Shown here in pieces: positions 9,272 through 15,329 of a DNA stretch of 31,762 nt. A program made the translations under genes and the position numbers. Below the pieces are notes generated by a model that did no database searches, had not been told where the DNA came from, and saw nothing but the letters and a program-made list of their open reading frames with translations. The stretch is from CAZOWW01 sp964583765 (GTDB taxonomy: Bacteria; Actinomycetota; Actinomycetes; Actinomycetales; Kineosporiaceae): contig CAZOWW010000064.1 in assembly GCA_964583765.1 (NCBI GenBank), forward strand, positions 1 through 31,762, in the 5' to 3' direction. Position 1 is the first letter of the stretch, and each line of letters starts with the position of its first letter.

Positions 9272-9311
9272 CGGAGAGGGCAGCTCCCGACCACGGGAAC
9301 TGCCCTCTCCG
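9272..9311 (-). terminator. Long hairpin after the GH12 cellulase gene
   Basis: A 12-bp perfect stem (CGGAGAGGGCAG with its complement) continues through one C/A mismatch into a 5-bp TCCCG/CGGGA stem with a 4-nt loop. It lies about 117 bp beyond the cellulase stop and upstream of the jet operon. There is no T-tract. It probably insulates the jet operon from cellulase transcription. Confidence 0.65.
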
Positions 9312-9427
9312 CCGCGCCCCAGCGGACCGTGCGGCACCATCACCTCGCCTGCGAGGTGCCGCCGGTGGTGACCGGCCGGTGGACGCGCCGACCTCCCCGA
9401 CCGGTCAGATCCGGGCCGAGTGCGTCC

Positions 9428-10591
9428 TCAGCTCGCGGTGCAGGAGACACTCGCCCCGGAGCCGCTGCCCGTGCCCTGGAAGCCGAAGCTCGTGGACGCC
9501 GAGGCCGCGAGAGCACCGTTGTAACTGAGGTTGCTCACCGTCACCGTGCCCGAGGAGCCGCTGGCGGTGCCGCCCCACAGACTGGTCACCGCCGTGCCCC
9601 CGGGCAGGGACATGGCGACCTTCCAGCCGGAGATCGCCGACGAACCGGCCTTGACCGTCACGTTGGCGACGAACCCTCCCGACCAGGAACTGGCCACCGA
9701 GTAGCTCGCGCTGCAGGTGCGGCTGCCGGAGGCGGTGCTGGTCCGGGTGGTGGGTGCCGTGGTGCGGGTCGTGGTGGCGGTGGTGGTGCGCGTGGTGGGT
9801 GCCGTGGTGCGGGTCGTCGTCGAGGTGCCGGGGTTGCCGCCACTCACCGACGCCGAGAAGCCGCTCACGGCGAGGCCCACGCCACCGGACCACGGCTCGA
9901 AGCCGGCCTGGATGCTGGTGAGGTACCACGACGTGGTCGCCTTGCCGCGGTTGATCACGTCCTTGATGAAGTCCAGGACGCTGAAGCTCCAGCTCGAGAT
10001 GGCGGACGGCGCGACGTAGGACACGACGTCGTTCTGCCCGTTGTTCCCGGCCCACACGGCCCAGCTGCGTCCACCGATGCTCGCGGTGGTGCCCGTGTTG
10101 GAGCCCACGGGCTGGATGGAACCCGTGTGGTTGAACCAGATCATGATCTCGGTGTCCTCGACCGCACTCACGTCCGGCGTCGCGTTCAGCCAGATGTCGT
10201 AGGCCGCGTCGTAGGTCCCACTGCTCGGGTAGGTGTAGGTGATGCTGCTGGTCGCACTACCGATCCCGCTGATCTGGCGGGCCGACGTCATACCGGGGCT
10301 GCAGTTGCTGTAATGGCAGCCGAGGTAGATCGACGGGTAGGACACGGGGGCGCCCGACATGTTCCCGACGCCATCCTGCTGGGTGATCGTGAAGCCGTTG
10401 CTCGAGGTCGAGATGCACTGCGTTGCGCTGGTGCCCCAGCGGTTGTTCTGGATGATGTAGTTGCCGGCCACGACAGAGCCGTACTGGTCGCAGACGGTCG
10501 CCGCAGAGGCGGTCTCCGTGCCGGCAACCAGTGTCGCGCCGACACCGATGACCATGGCGCCGAACATCAAGGTGGCGCGCCTGAGTTTCAT
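9428..10591 (-). CDS. Secreted GH12 endoglucanase with C-terminal CBM2 domain
   Basis: A 387-residue secreted enzyme predicted to hydrolyse cellulose or other beta-1,4-glucans outside the cell. There is a Sec signal peptide at residues 1-30 (MKLRR, hydrophobic core, cleavage near ETASA-A). The GH12 domain spans about 31-245, with the family segments YIIQNNRWG and LGCHYSNCSPG, the nucleophile Glu148 in EIMIWF and the acid/base Glu232 in GFEPW. A Thr/Arg/Pro linker (about 250-287) follows, then a CBM2 cellulose-binding domain with conserved Trp and flanking Cys residues. The ATG at 10591 has a GAGGAG ribosome-binding site just upstream. It stands alone on this strand behind a candidate CRP-like site and palindrome. 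Xyloglucanase or mixed-linkage glucanase activity is also possible within GH12. Confidence 0.93.
   Translation of the reverse strand: MKLRRATLMFGAMVIGVGATLVAGTETASAATVCDQYGSVVAGNYIIQNNRWGTSATQCISTSSNGFTITQQDGVGNMSGAPVSYPSIYLGCHYSNCSPGMTSARQISGIGSATSSITYTYPSSGTYDAAYDIWLNATPDVSAVEDTEIMIWFNHTGSIQPVGSNTGTTASIGGRSWAVWAGNNGQNDVVSYVAPSAISSWSFSVLDFIKDVINRGKATTSWYLTSIQAGFEPWSGGVGLAVSGFSASVSGGNPGTSTTTRTTAPTTRTTTATTTRTTAPTTRTSTASGSRTCSASYSVASSWSGGFVANVTVKAGSSAISGWKVAMSLPGGTAVTSLWGGTASGSSGTVTVSNLSYNGALAASASTSFGFQGTGSGSGASVSCTAS
9747..9817. repeat. Two 26-bp direct repeats encoding the cellulase linker
   Basis: Identical 26-bp copies occur at 9747-9772 and 9792-9817 (period 45 bp). They encode the repeated Thr/Arg/Ala/Pro linker unit between the GH12 and CBM2 domains. 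Confidence 0.8.
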
Positions 10592-10615
10592 GCCACTCCT
10601 CGATCGGTCTGGTGT

Positions 10616-10643
10616 CCGTGGTGGCAGGGAGGTGCCACCACGG
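10616..10643 (-). promoter_or_regulatory. Perfect palindrome in the cellulase leader
   Basis: An 11-bp perfect inverted repeat (CCGTGGTGGCA, loop of 6, then the complement) ends 25 nt before the cellulase ATG and starts about where transcription would begin if the promoter at 10650-10678 is right. It could be a repressor operator or a 5'-terminal mRNA stem-loop. Confidence 0.6.
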
Positions 10644-10649
10644 GCGGGA

Positions 10650-10678
10650 ATTCTCACCAGATCCCCCCGCGAAAGCAA
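10650..10678 (-). promoter_or_regulatory. Possible cellulase promoter
   Basis: On the - strand, TTGCTT (10678-10673), a 17-bp spacer and GAGAAT (10655-10650). The -10 box matches four of six consensus bases, so this is tentative. Confidence 0.35.
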
Positions 10679-10707
10679 TAGCACCGATCGGTTTTGGGCT
10701 GAGAACT

Positions 10708-10723
10708 TGTGACCGCCCCCACA
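10708..10723. promoter_or_regulatory. CRP/GlxR-like binding site upstream of the cellulase gene
   Basis: TGTGA-N6-CCACA differs at one base from the CRP-family half-site pair TGTGA-N6-TCACA. It is centred about 72 bp upstream of the predicted cellulase transcription start, a usual activator position. cAMP-dependent control of the cellulase is inferred. Confidence 0.4.
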
Positions 10724-11039
10724 ACGGCTCGCGCTTGATGACGGGGCGACCTCACCAGGTCACCCAGGGTCGCCACTGATCCACGCCCCACCGGTCGCGC
10801 CACCCCACCGAGCGACCTGCCCCACCAGCGCACCCTCCCGCCGATCACCCGGATCGGGCATCACGTGCCCCCGGGAGTGCTGCGTGATCCCAGGCAATAC
10901 CCTGGTCGGGTCCCCGCACGCGAGGCGTCCAGGCCAGGACGGCCTGAGGCCCGGACCCTGCCTGTCGAGCCCCGCGCGCGGGCCCCTGTCGGCTGGCCGG
11001 GCCGCGTGCGGTCCGGACCCGGGCCCCCTGAGGATCAGC

Positions 11040-12413
11040 ATGGAGAACAGGACCGTCCCGCCCGCCCCCGAGCAGCAGCCGGGCGCCGCACGACACCCGG
11101 GCGCGGCCGTGCCCGCGGCCCAGGACGAGGTCGTCGGCATCTGCCGGGACCTGCTGCGCATCGACACCAGCAACTTCGGCGACGACTCCGGTCCGGGCGA
11201 GCGGGCGGCCGCGGAGTACGTGGCCGAACTGCTCGCCGAGGTCGGCATCGAACCGACCCTGGTCGAGTCCCGCCCCGGCCGGACCAGCCTCGTCGCCCGG
11301 ATCGAGGGCACGGACTCCGCACGCCCCGGCCTGCTGGTGCACGGCCACCTGGACGTCGTGCCCGCGGTCGCCGACGAGTGGACGGTTCCGCCCTTCGCCG
11401 GCGAGGAACGGGACGGGACCCTCTGGGGCCGCGGCGCCGTGGACATGAAGGACATGGACGCGATGCTCCTCGCGGCGGTGCGGGCGATGGTCCGTGCCGG
11501 TCGGCGTCCCGCCCGCCCGCTGACCCTCGCCTTCCTCGCGGACGAGGAGGCCGGCGGCGTCTGGGGCGGGGAGTGGCTGGTGGCCCACCGTCCGGAACTG
11601 TTCGAGGGCGTCACCGAGGCCGTCAGCGAGGTCGGTGGCTTCTCGGTGGAACTGGCCGGGCGCCGCACCTACCTGCTGCAGACCGCCGAGAAGGGACTCG
11701 CCTGGCTACGGCTCGTCGCCCACGGCACGGCCGGGCACGGCTCCCAGATCTGCGAGGACAGCGCCGTCGTCCGGCTCGCCGCGGCGATCACCCGCATCGA
11801 CGCCCACCCCTGGCCGCTCCAGATCACTCCCACGGTGCGGGCCTTCCTCGACGGCATCGAGCAGGTGCTGGGCGTACCCATGCCGGCCGACGACCCCGAC
11901 GCCCTGGTGCGCGTGCTCGGCACGACAGCCCGCTTCGTCGGGGCGACCGTGCGCAACACCGCCAATCCCACCGCGCTCGCAGCCGGCTTCCCCAACAAGC
12001 ACAACGTCCTGCCCGGCACCGCGACCGCCCTGGTGGACGCCCGGTTCCTGCCCGGCACCCAGGAGGAACTGCTCGGGACGATCCGGCGGCTCGCCGGCGA
12101 GCGGATCGACGTCGAGGTCGATCACCTGGGAGTCAGTCTCGAGGCGCCATTCGAGAGCCCCCTGGTCGACCGCATGATCGAGGCACTGCACACGGAGGAC
12201 CCGGGCGCCCCCGTCCTGCCCTACTGCCTGTCCGCCGGGACCGACAACAAGTCCTTCCACGCGCTCGGCATCGCCGGCTACGGATTCGTGCCGCTGCGCC
12301 TGCCCCCGGATCTCGACTTCGCCGGCATGTTCCACGGCGTGGACGAGCGCGTGCCGGTGGAGTCCCTGCGCTTCGGCACCCGGGTCATGGAGCGTTTCCT
12401 GGCCACCGCCTGA
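11040..12413 (+). CDS. M20/M25/M40-family zinc metallohydrolase
   Basis: A 457-residue amidohydrolase/peptidase of the M20 superfamily, probably cytoplasmic. Metal and catalytic residues are visible: His103 and Asp105 in HGHLD, Asp135 in GRGAVDMKD, the Glu169-Glu170 pair in ADEEAGG, and a late His407 in DNKSFHALGI. These fit a two-zinc site with a glutamate base and a dimerisation domain inserted between the two halves. I chose the ATG at 11040 (MENRTV), preceded by GAGG at a 6-nt spacing; a longer open frame upstream is Pro/Arg-rich and unlike the family. Its 3' end overlaps the convergent DUF5703 gene by 29 bp. The substrate is not predictable; N-acyl amino acids or dipeptides are typical. 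Confidence 0.9.
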   Translation: MENRTVPPAPEQQPGAARHPGAAVPAAQDEVVGICRDLLRIDTSNFGDDSGPGERAAAEYVAELLAEVGIEPTLVESRPGRTSLVARIEGTDSARPGLLVHGHLDVVPAVADEWTVPPFAGEERDGTLWGRGAVDMKDMDAMLLAAVRAMVRAGRRPARPLTLAFLADEEAGGVWGGEWLVAHRPELFEGVTEAVSEVGGFSVELAGRRTYLLQTAEKGLAWLRLVAHGTAGHGSQICEDSAVVRLAAAITRIDAHPWPLQITPTVRAFLDGIEQVLGVPMPADDPDALVRVLGTTARFVGATVRNTANPTALAAGFPNKHNVLPGTATALVDARFLPGTQEELLGTIRRLAGERIDVEVDHLGVSLEAPFESPLVDRMIEALHTEDPGAPVLPYCLSAGTDNKSFHALGIAGYGFVPLRLPPDLDFAGMFHGVDERVPVESLRFGTRVMERFLATA

Positions 12414-12681
12414 TCTCCGGGTCGCGCGGGCGGGCGCGGTCGACGCGGATGATCCGGCGCCGGATCCAGATCCGGCGCACCCCGCCCACCACGACACGCA
12501 CCCGCGCGAGTTCCCATCCGCCGTACTCGGCGTGGTCGGTGAGCAGGCGCAAGGCCTCGGAACGGGACATACCCCGAGGAAAGGTGAGCTGGAGATATTC
12601 GTACTCCCCGTTCCCGGTCGGTTGCTCCGCGTCCGGGGGAGGGGTCCGCGAGGCGAACGGAGTGGATCTGCTGTCGGTCAT
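12385..12681 (-). CDS. DUF5703 family protein
   Basis: A 98-residue actinobacterial protein of unknown function. The core EYEYLQLTFPRGMSRSEA, then LLTDHAEYGGWELARVRV, then a basic strand IWIRRRIIR, is characteristic of DUF5703. The N-terminal 25 residues are Pro/Ser-rich. No membrane segment or catalytic motif is visible. The ATG at 12681 is used; an in-frame GTG at 12699 would add six residues, and neither has a good ribosome-binding site. It is divergent from the acidic protein gene, starts only 37 bp apart, and convergent with the M20 gene with 29 bp of overlap. The same neighbourhood (M20, DUF5703, acidic protein, uppP) recurs in other actinobacteria, to my knowledge. Confidence 0.8.
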   Translation of the reverse strand: MTDSRSTPFASRTPPPDAEQPTGNGEYEYLQLTFPRGMSRSEALRLLTDHAEYGGWELARVRVVVGGVRRIWIRRRIIRVDRARPRDPEIRRWPGNAP

Positions 12682-12706
12682 CACTGCCAATGTGACCACG
12701 AACCGC

Positions 12707-12712
12707 TACCGT
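12707..12712 (+). promoter_or_regulatory. -10 element (leaderless type) of the acidic protein gene
   Basis: TACCGT ends 6 nt before the ATG at 12719, with no ribosome-binding site between. This places the transcription start on or near the A of the ATG. Confidence 0.55.
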
Positions 12713-12718
12713 CGTGCC

Positions 12719-13126
12719 ATGACGACAGACCCCCGCGCGGCTCTGGATCGATTGGTTGCGGCCCTCGAAGCCCACCTCCTGGCGGCAAGCCGTCGGCACG
12801 GCGAGGCAGACCCGGCTGTCGTCGCGGCCTACCAGACCCTCGCCGACGCTTTCGAGACGTACGACGACGCCCTCTACACGGCCTTCGAGGAGGTCACCCC
12901 GTTCGTCCTCTACGACGACGCGGAGGACCTCGCCGAGGAGGACGACGAGGACGACGAGGACGACGACCTCGAGGACCTCGACGACGAGGAGGAGGACGAA
13001 GAGGACGACGACCTCGAGGACCTCGACGACGACCTCGAGGACGAGGAGTTCGACCTGGCCGACACGAGCGACGAGCTCACCGAGGTCGAGGTCCCGGCGG
13101 CCGGCCGACGGGCGTCCACCGACTGA
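12719..13126 (+). CDS. Acidic repeat protein of unknown function (often labelled primosomal protein)
   Basis: A 135-residue protein. Residues 1-65 look helical and normal (MTTDPRAALDRLVAALEAHL, then a segment with YQTLADAFETYDDALY). Residues ~66-115 are almost entirely Asp and Glu with regularly spaced Leu; the tail is mixed. Homologues in actinobacteria are sometimes annotated as primosomal protein, but I see no domain that supports a replication role. The acidic half could mimic nucleic acid or bind basic proteins or metal ions; this is a guess. The 15-residue acidic unit is encoded by an exact 32-bp direct repeat. The start is set by a TACCGT -10 element 6 nt upstream, and a perfect 9-bp hairpin follows 14 nt after the stop. 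Confidence 0.75.
   Translation: MTTDPRAALDRLVAALEAHLLAASRRHGEADPAVVAAYQTLADAFETYDDALYTAFEEVTPFVLYDDAEDLAEEDDEDDEDDDLEDLDDEEEDEEDDDLEDLDDDLEDEEFDLADTSDELTEVEVPAAGRRASTD
12956..13032. repeat. Exact 32-bp direct repeat inside the acidic protein gene
   Basis: Identical copies at 12956-12987 and 13001-13032 (period 45 bp, 15 codons) encode the E-D-D-D-L-E-D-L-D-D unit. Exact DNA identity suggests recent duplication or slippage. Confidence 0.85.
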
Positions 13127-13140
13127 GCTCGGGCCACGTG

Positions 13141-13164
13141 CGGCGCCCGGTTGCTCGGGCGCCG
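13141..13164 (+). terminator. Hairpin after the acidic protein gene
   Basis: Perfect 9-bp stem CGGCGCCCG / CGGGCGCCG with loop GTTGCT, starting 14 nt after the stop. No T-tract. Confidence 0.7.
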
Positions 13165-13204
13165 ACCACCGGTCGTGGGTGGGTGGGAGAACGCAGCCGC
13201 GGGT

Positions 13205-13228
13205 GGGCGGGACAGCACGGTCCCGCCC
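13205..13228 (-). terminator. Hairpin after the aldo/keto reductase gene
   Basis: Perfect 9-bp stem GGGCGGGAC / GTCCCGCCC with loop AGCACG, 4 nt beyond the reductase stop. With the hairpin at 13141-13164 it separates two convergent genes. Confidence 0.7.
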
Positions 13229-13232
13229 GTGT

Positions 13233-14198
13233 TCAACGCCGTTCGGGATAGCCCAGTCGCGGGGCGGAGACCTCGTCCAGCACCAGGGTGATCTCGCGGG
13301 GCAGGTTCACCCGCTCGCTCGCCAGGGAGGCACGCAACTGCGCGGAGGTACGTGCCCCCACGAGCAGTGAGGAGACCACGGCCCGGTCCCTGGCCCAGGC
13401 GAGCGCCACTTCCACCGGGGAGCAGCCGAGGCCGTCCGCCGCGGTGCAGACCGCGTCGACGATCCTCCGTGAGGCGGCATCCAGGTACTGGTCGACGAAC
13501 CCGGACAGGTGCGGGGAGGCACCCCGCGAGTCGGCGGGCGTCCCGGTGCGGTACTTGCCGGTGAGCACCCCCCGACCCAGGGGCGACCAGGCCAGCACCC
13601 CCAGCCCCAGCGCCCGGGCCGCGGGGAGAACCTCGCGTTCGATGCCCCTCTGGACCAGCGAGTACTCGACCTCGGTGGCCACCAACCCGCTCGCCACGGG
13701 CAGCAGGCCGGCGGCCCGGGCGGTCTGCCAGCCGGCGTAGTTCGAGATCCCCACGTACCGGGCGCGACCACTGTCCACTGCGGCCCGGAGGGCGGAGATC
13801 GTCTCCTCCAGGGGCGTGGTGTCGCTCCACGCGTGGACGAGCCACAGGTCCACGTGCTCGGTGCCCAGCCGGCGCAGCGAGGCGTCCAGCGCTGCCAGCA
13901 TGGCCCGCCGGGACGTGTCGAACCGGCGATCGCCCCCTCCCTGGCGTCGCAGCCCCGCCTTCGTGCACACCACCACGTCGTCGCGCCGGGCGGTTCCCCG
14001 CAACAACTGCCCGATCACGGTCTCGCTGCGCCCCGCCCCGTAGGACGCGGCCGTGTCCAGCAGGGTGCCCCCCGCGTCCAGGAACGTGGTCAACTGGTCT
14101 GCGGCCTCGTGCTCGTCCGTGTCCCGGCCCCAGGTCATGGTGCCCAGGCCGAGCCGCGAGACGGTCAGGCCGCTGCCGCCCACGTAACGTTCCTCCAC
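13233..14198 (-). CDS. Aldo/keto reductase
   Basis: A 321-residue NADPH-dependent oxidoreductase of the AKR superfamily, cytoplasmic. The catalytic tetrad is complete: Asp48 and Tyr53 in LLDTAASYG, Lys80 in VVVCTKAG and His122 in LWLVHAW. The GLGTMTWG segment near the N-terminus and the late SLLVGARTSAQL segment (cofactor side) fit the YajO/IolS-like bacterial aldo/keto reductases. The GTG at 14198 is supported by a TAGGTT -10 motif ending 6 nt before it, so the mRNA is probably leaderless. It is divergent from the uppP leader ORF and ends beside a perfect terminator-like hairpin. The substrate cannot be deduced. Confidence 0.92.
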   Translation of the reverse strand: MEERYVGGSGLTVSRLGLGTMTWGRDTDEHEAADQLTTFLDAGGTLLDTAASYGAGRSETVIGQLLRGTARRDDVVVCTKAGLRRQGGGDRRFDTSRRAMLAALDASLRRLGTEHVDLWLVHAWSDTTPLEETISALRAAVDSGRARYVGISNYAGWQTARAAGLLPVASGLVATEVEYSLVQRGIEREVLPAARALGLGVLAWSPLGRGVLTGKYRTGTPADSRGASPHLSGFVDQYLDAASRRIVDAVCTAADGLGCSPVEVALAWARDRAVVSSLLVGARTSAQLRASLASERVNLPREITLVLDEVSAPRLGYPERR

Positions 14199-14204
14199 GA
14201 GGTC

Positions 14205-14210
14205 AACCTA
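14205..14210 (-). promoter_or_regulatory. -10 element (leaderless type) of the aldo/keto reductase gene
   Basis: TAGGTT on the - strand ends 6 nt before the GTG start at 14198, with no ribosome-binding site between. Confidence 0.5.
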
Positions 14211-14237
14211 TCGACGCGCACGCTCCGGCACGGTCAC

Positions 14238-14243
14238 TACGCT
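14238..14243 (+). promoter_or_regulatory. Possible -10 element of the uppP transcript
   Basis: TACGCT fits TAnnnT and would give a leader of about 55 nt that contains the ribosome-binding site at 14294-14301. No clear -35 box. Confidence 0.3.
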
Positions 14244-14304
14244 GTGTCGGGGAGTTCGCGCCGCCTTCCGCCCTCGCGCCGACGTACCGTTCCAGGAGGA
14301 GCTC

Positions 14305-14358
14305 GTGACCATGTCCCGCTGCCGCGTGCAGGTGTCCACCCCGTCGGTCCCGCGGTGA
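14305..14358 (+). CDS. Short leader ORF coupled to uppP
   Basis: A 17-codon ORF (GTG at 14305; or 15 codons from the ATG at 14311, MSRCRVQVSTPSVPR). It has the best ribosome-binding site in this region, AGGAGGAG at 14294-14301. Its TGA stop overlaps the uppP GTG start in a GTGA (14355-14358), while uppP has no ribosome-binding site of its own. I infer that the ORF delivers ribosomes to uppP by termination-reinitiation, or acts as a regulatory leader peptide. A stable product is not claimed. Confidence 0.55.
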   Translation: MTMSRCRVQVSTPSVPR

Positions 14359-15194
14359 GCGGGGCACTCGGCTACGGGGACGCCACCCTGCTGGGCGTCG
14401 TCGAGGGACTGACCGAATTCCTCCCCGTCTCGAGCACCGGACACCTGACCGTCACCGAGGGGCTGCTCAAGCTCAAGATCGACGATCCTGCGGTGACCGC
14501 GTTCACCGCGATCATCCAGTTCGGCGCGATCGTCGCCACCTTCCTGTACTTCCGGTCGGACATCGCGCGGCTGGCCGTGGCCTGGGCACGCGGTCTGGTC
14601 TCGCCGGCGGCACGCGAACACCACGACTACCGCTTCGCCTGGTACGTCATCGCGGGCTCACTGCCGGTCATGGTCGTGGGGATCGTGCTCAAGGACGTCA
14701 TCAAGGGCCCCCTGCGCAATCTCTGGGTGGTCGCGGGTGCCCTCGTGGTCTGGAGCGTCGTGATGTACGTCGCCGAGGGCCGGGGCCGGCGGCGGATCAC
14801 CGAGGAGGAGCTCACCCTGCGCCACGTGCTCGTGATCGGCCTCGCCCAGTGCGTGGCCCTGCTGCCCGGGGTCTCCCGCTCGGGGGCGACGATCTCCGCG
14901 GGCCTGCTGCAGGACGTCACCCGGGTGGCGGCCACCCGCCTGTCCTTCTTCCTGGCCATCCCCGCCCTGACCGGGGCCGGGCTCTACGAGCTCAAGGACG
15001 TGAACACCTCGGTCGTCGGCTGGGGACCCCTCATCCTCGGCACCGTGATCTCGTTCGCCGTGGCCTATGCCTCGATCGCCTGGCTGCTGCGCTTCGTGGC
15101 CAAACACCCCATCACCTACTTCGTCGGCTATCGCCTGGTCGCAGGGGTCGCGATCGGGGTGCTCCTGCTTGCGGGCGCGCTGTCCGCCACCTGA
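14355..15194 (+). CDS. uppP: Undecaprenyl-diphosphate phosphatase UppP/BacA
   Basis: A 279-residue integral membrane enzyme that removes one phosphate from undecaprenyl diphosphate to recycle the lipid carrier for cell-wall synthesis; loss or overproduction alters bacitracin sensitivity in other bacteria. The first motif has Glu17 and Glu21, then SSTGH with Ser26, Ser27 and His30. The second, PGVSRSGATI, has Arg175. About eight hydrophobic segments follow the family pattern, with the Gly/Val/Leu-rich C-terminal helix at the very end. The GTG at 14355 gives the family's usual short N-terminus before LLGVVEGLTEFLP. It lacks its own ribosome-binding site and overlaps the stop of a leader ORF. 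Length is normal. Confidence 0.95.
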   Translation: MSGALGYGDATLLGVVEGLTEFLPVSSTGHLTVTEGLLKLKIDDPAVTAFTAIIQFGAIVATFLYFRSDIARLAVAWARGLVSPAAREHHDYRFAWYVIAGSLPVMVVGIVLKDVIKGPLRNLWVVAGALVVWSVVMYVAEGRGRRRITEEELTLRHVLVIGLAQCVALLPGVSRSGATISAGLLQDVTRVAATRLSFFLAIPALTGAGLYELKDVNTSVVGWGPLILGTVISFAVAYASIAWLLRFVAKHPITYFVGYRLVAGVAIGVLLLAGALSAT

Positions 15195-15214
15195 CGATCC
15201 CGCTCATCTGCCGG

Positions 15215-15262
15215 CCGTCGGCGGCCCCCAGCTCCCTGCCGTCGGCGGCCCCGGGCTCCCGG
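15215..15262. repeat. Imperfect 24-bp tandem repeat downstream of uppP
   Basis: Two adjacent 24-bp copies share the first 14 bases (CCGTCGGCGGCCCC) and most of the rest. A short GGCCG/CGGCC stem overlaps the first copy. It may act as the uppP transcription end; function unknown. Confidence 0.5.
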
Positions 15263-15317
15263 CCGGGCGACGCTCCCGACTCACCTCACCCACCGGGACG
15301 CAGGCCCCGGTGCGGCA

Positions 15318-15323
15318 TAGGGT
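15318..15323 (+). promoter_or_regulatory. -10 element (leaderless type) of the phosphomutase-like gene
   Basis: TAGGGT ends 6 nt before the GTG at 15330, with no ribosome-binding site between. Confidence 0.6.
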
Positions 15324-15329
15324 GATCGC

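Larger units (their letters stand above)
9109..9427. other. 319-bp region between jetA start and cellulase stop
   Basis: I see no gene here. It holds the jetA ribosome-binding site (9117-9123), a possible - strand -10 TATCGT (9171-9176), two adjacent copies of GCGATCGG (9212-9227) and the long hairpin at 9272-9311. Confidence 0.6.
10592..11039. other. 448-bp divergent regulatory region, cellulase / M20 hydrolase
   Basis: I see no gene here. It contains the palindrome at 10616-10643, a possible cellulase promoter at 10650-10678, a CRP/GlxR-like site at 10708-10723, a TAnnnT motif TACCCT at 10898-10903 facing the M20 gene, and an imperfect ATCACG/CGTGAT inverted repeat around 10860-10888. A GAGG ribosome-binding site lies just before the ATG at 11040. 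Confidence 0.5.

Noticed and set aside
12961..13032. Repeats in the acidic gene as a CRISPR-like array
   Set aside because: Only two copies, in frame with a protein, without unique spacers.
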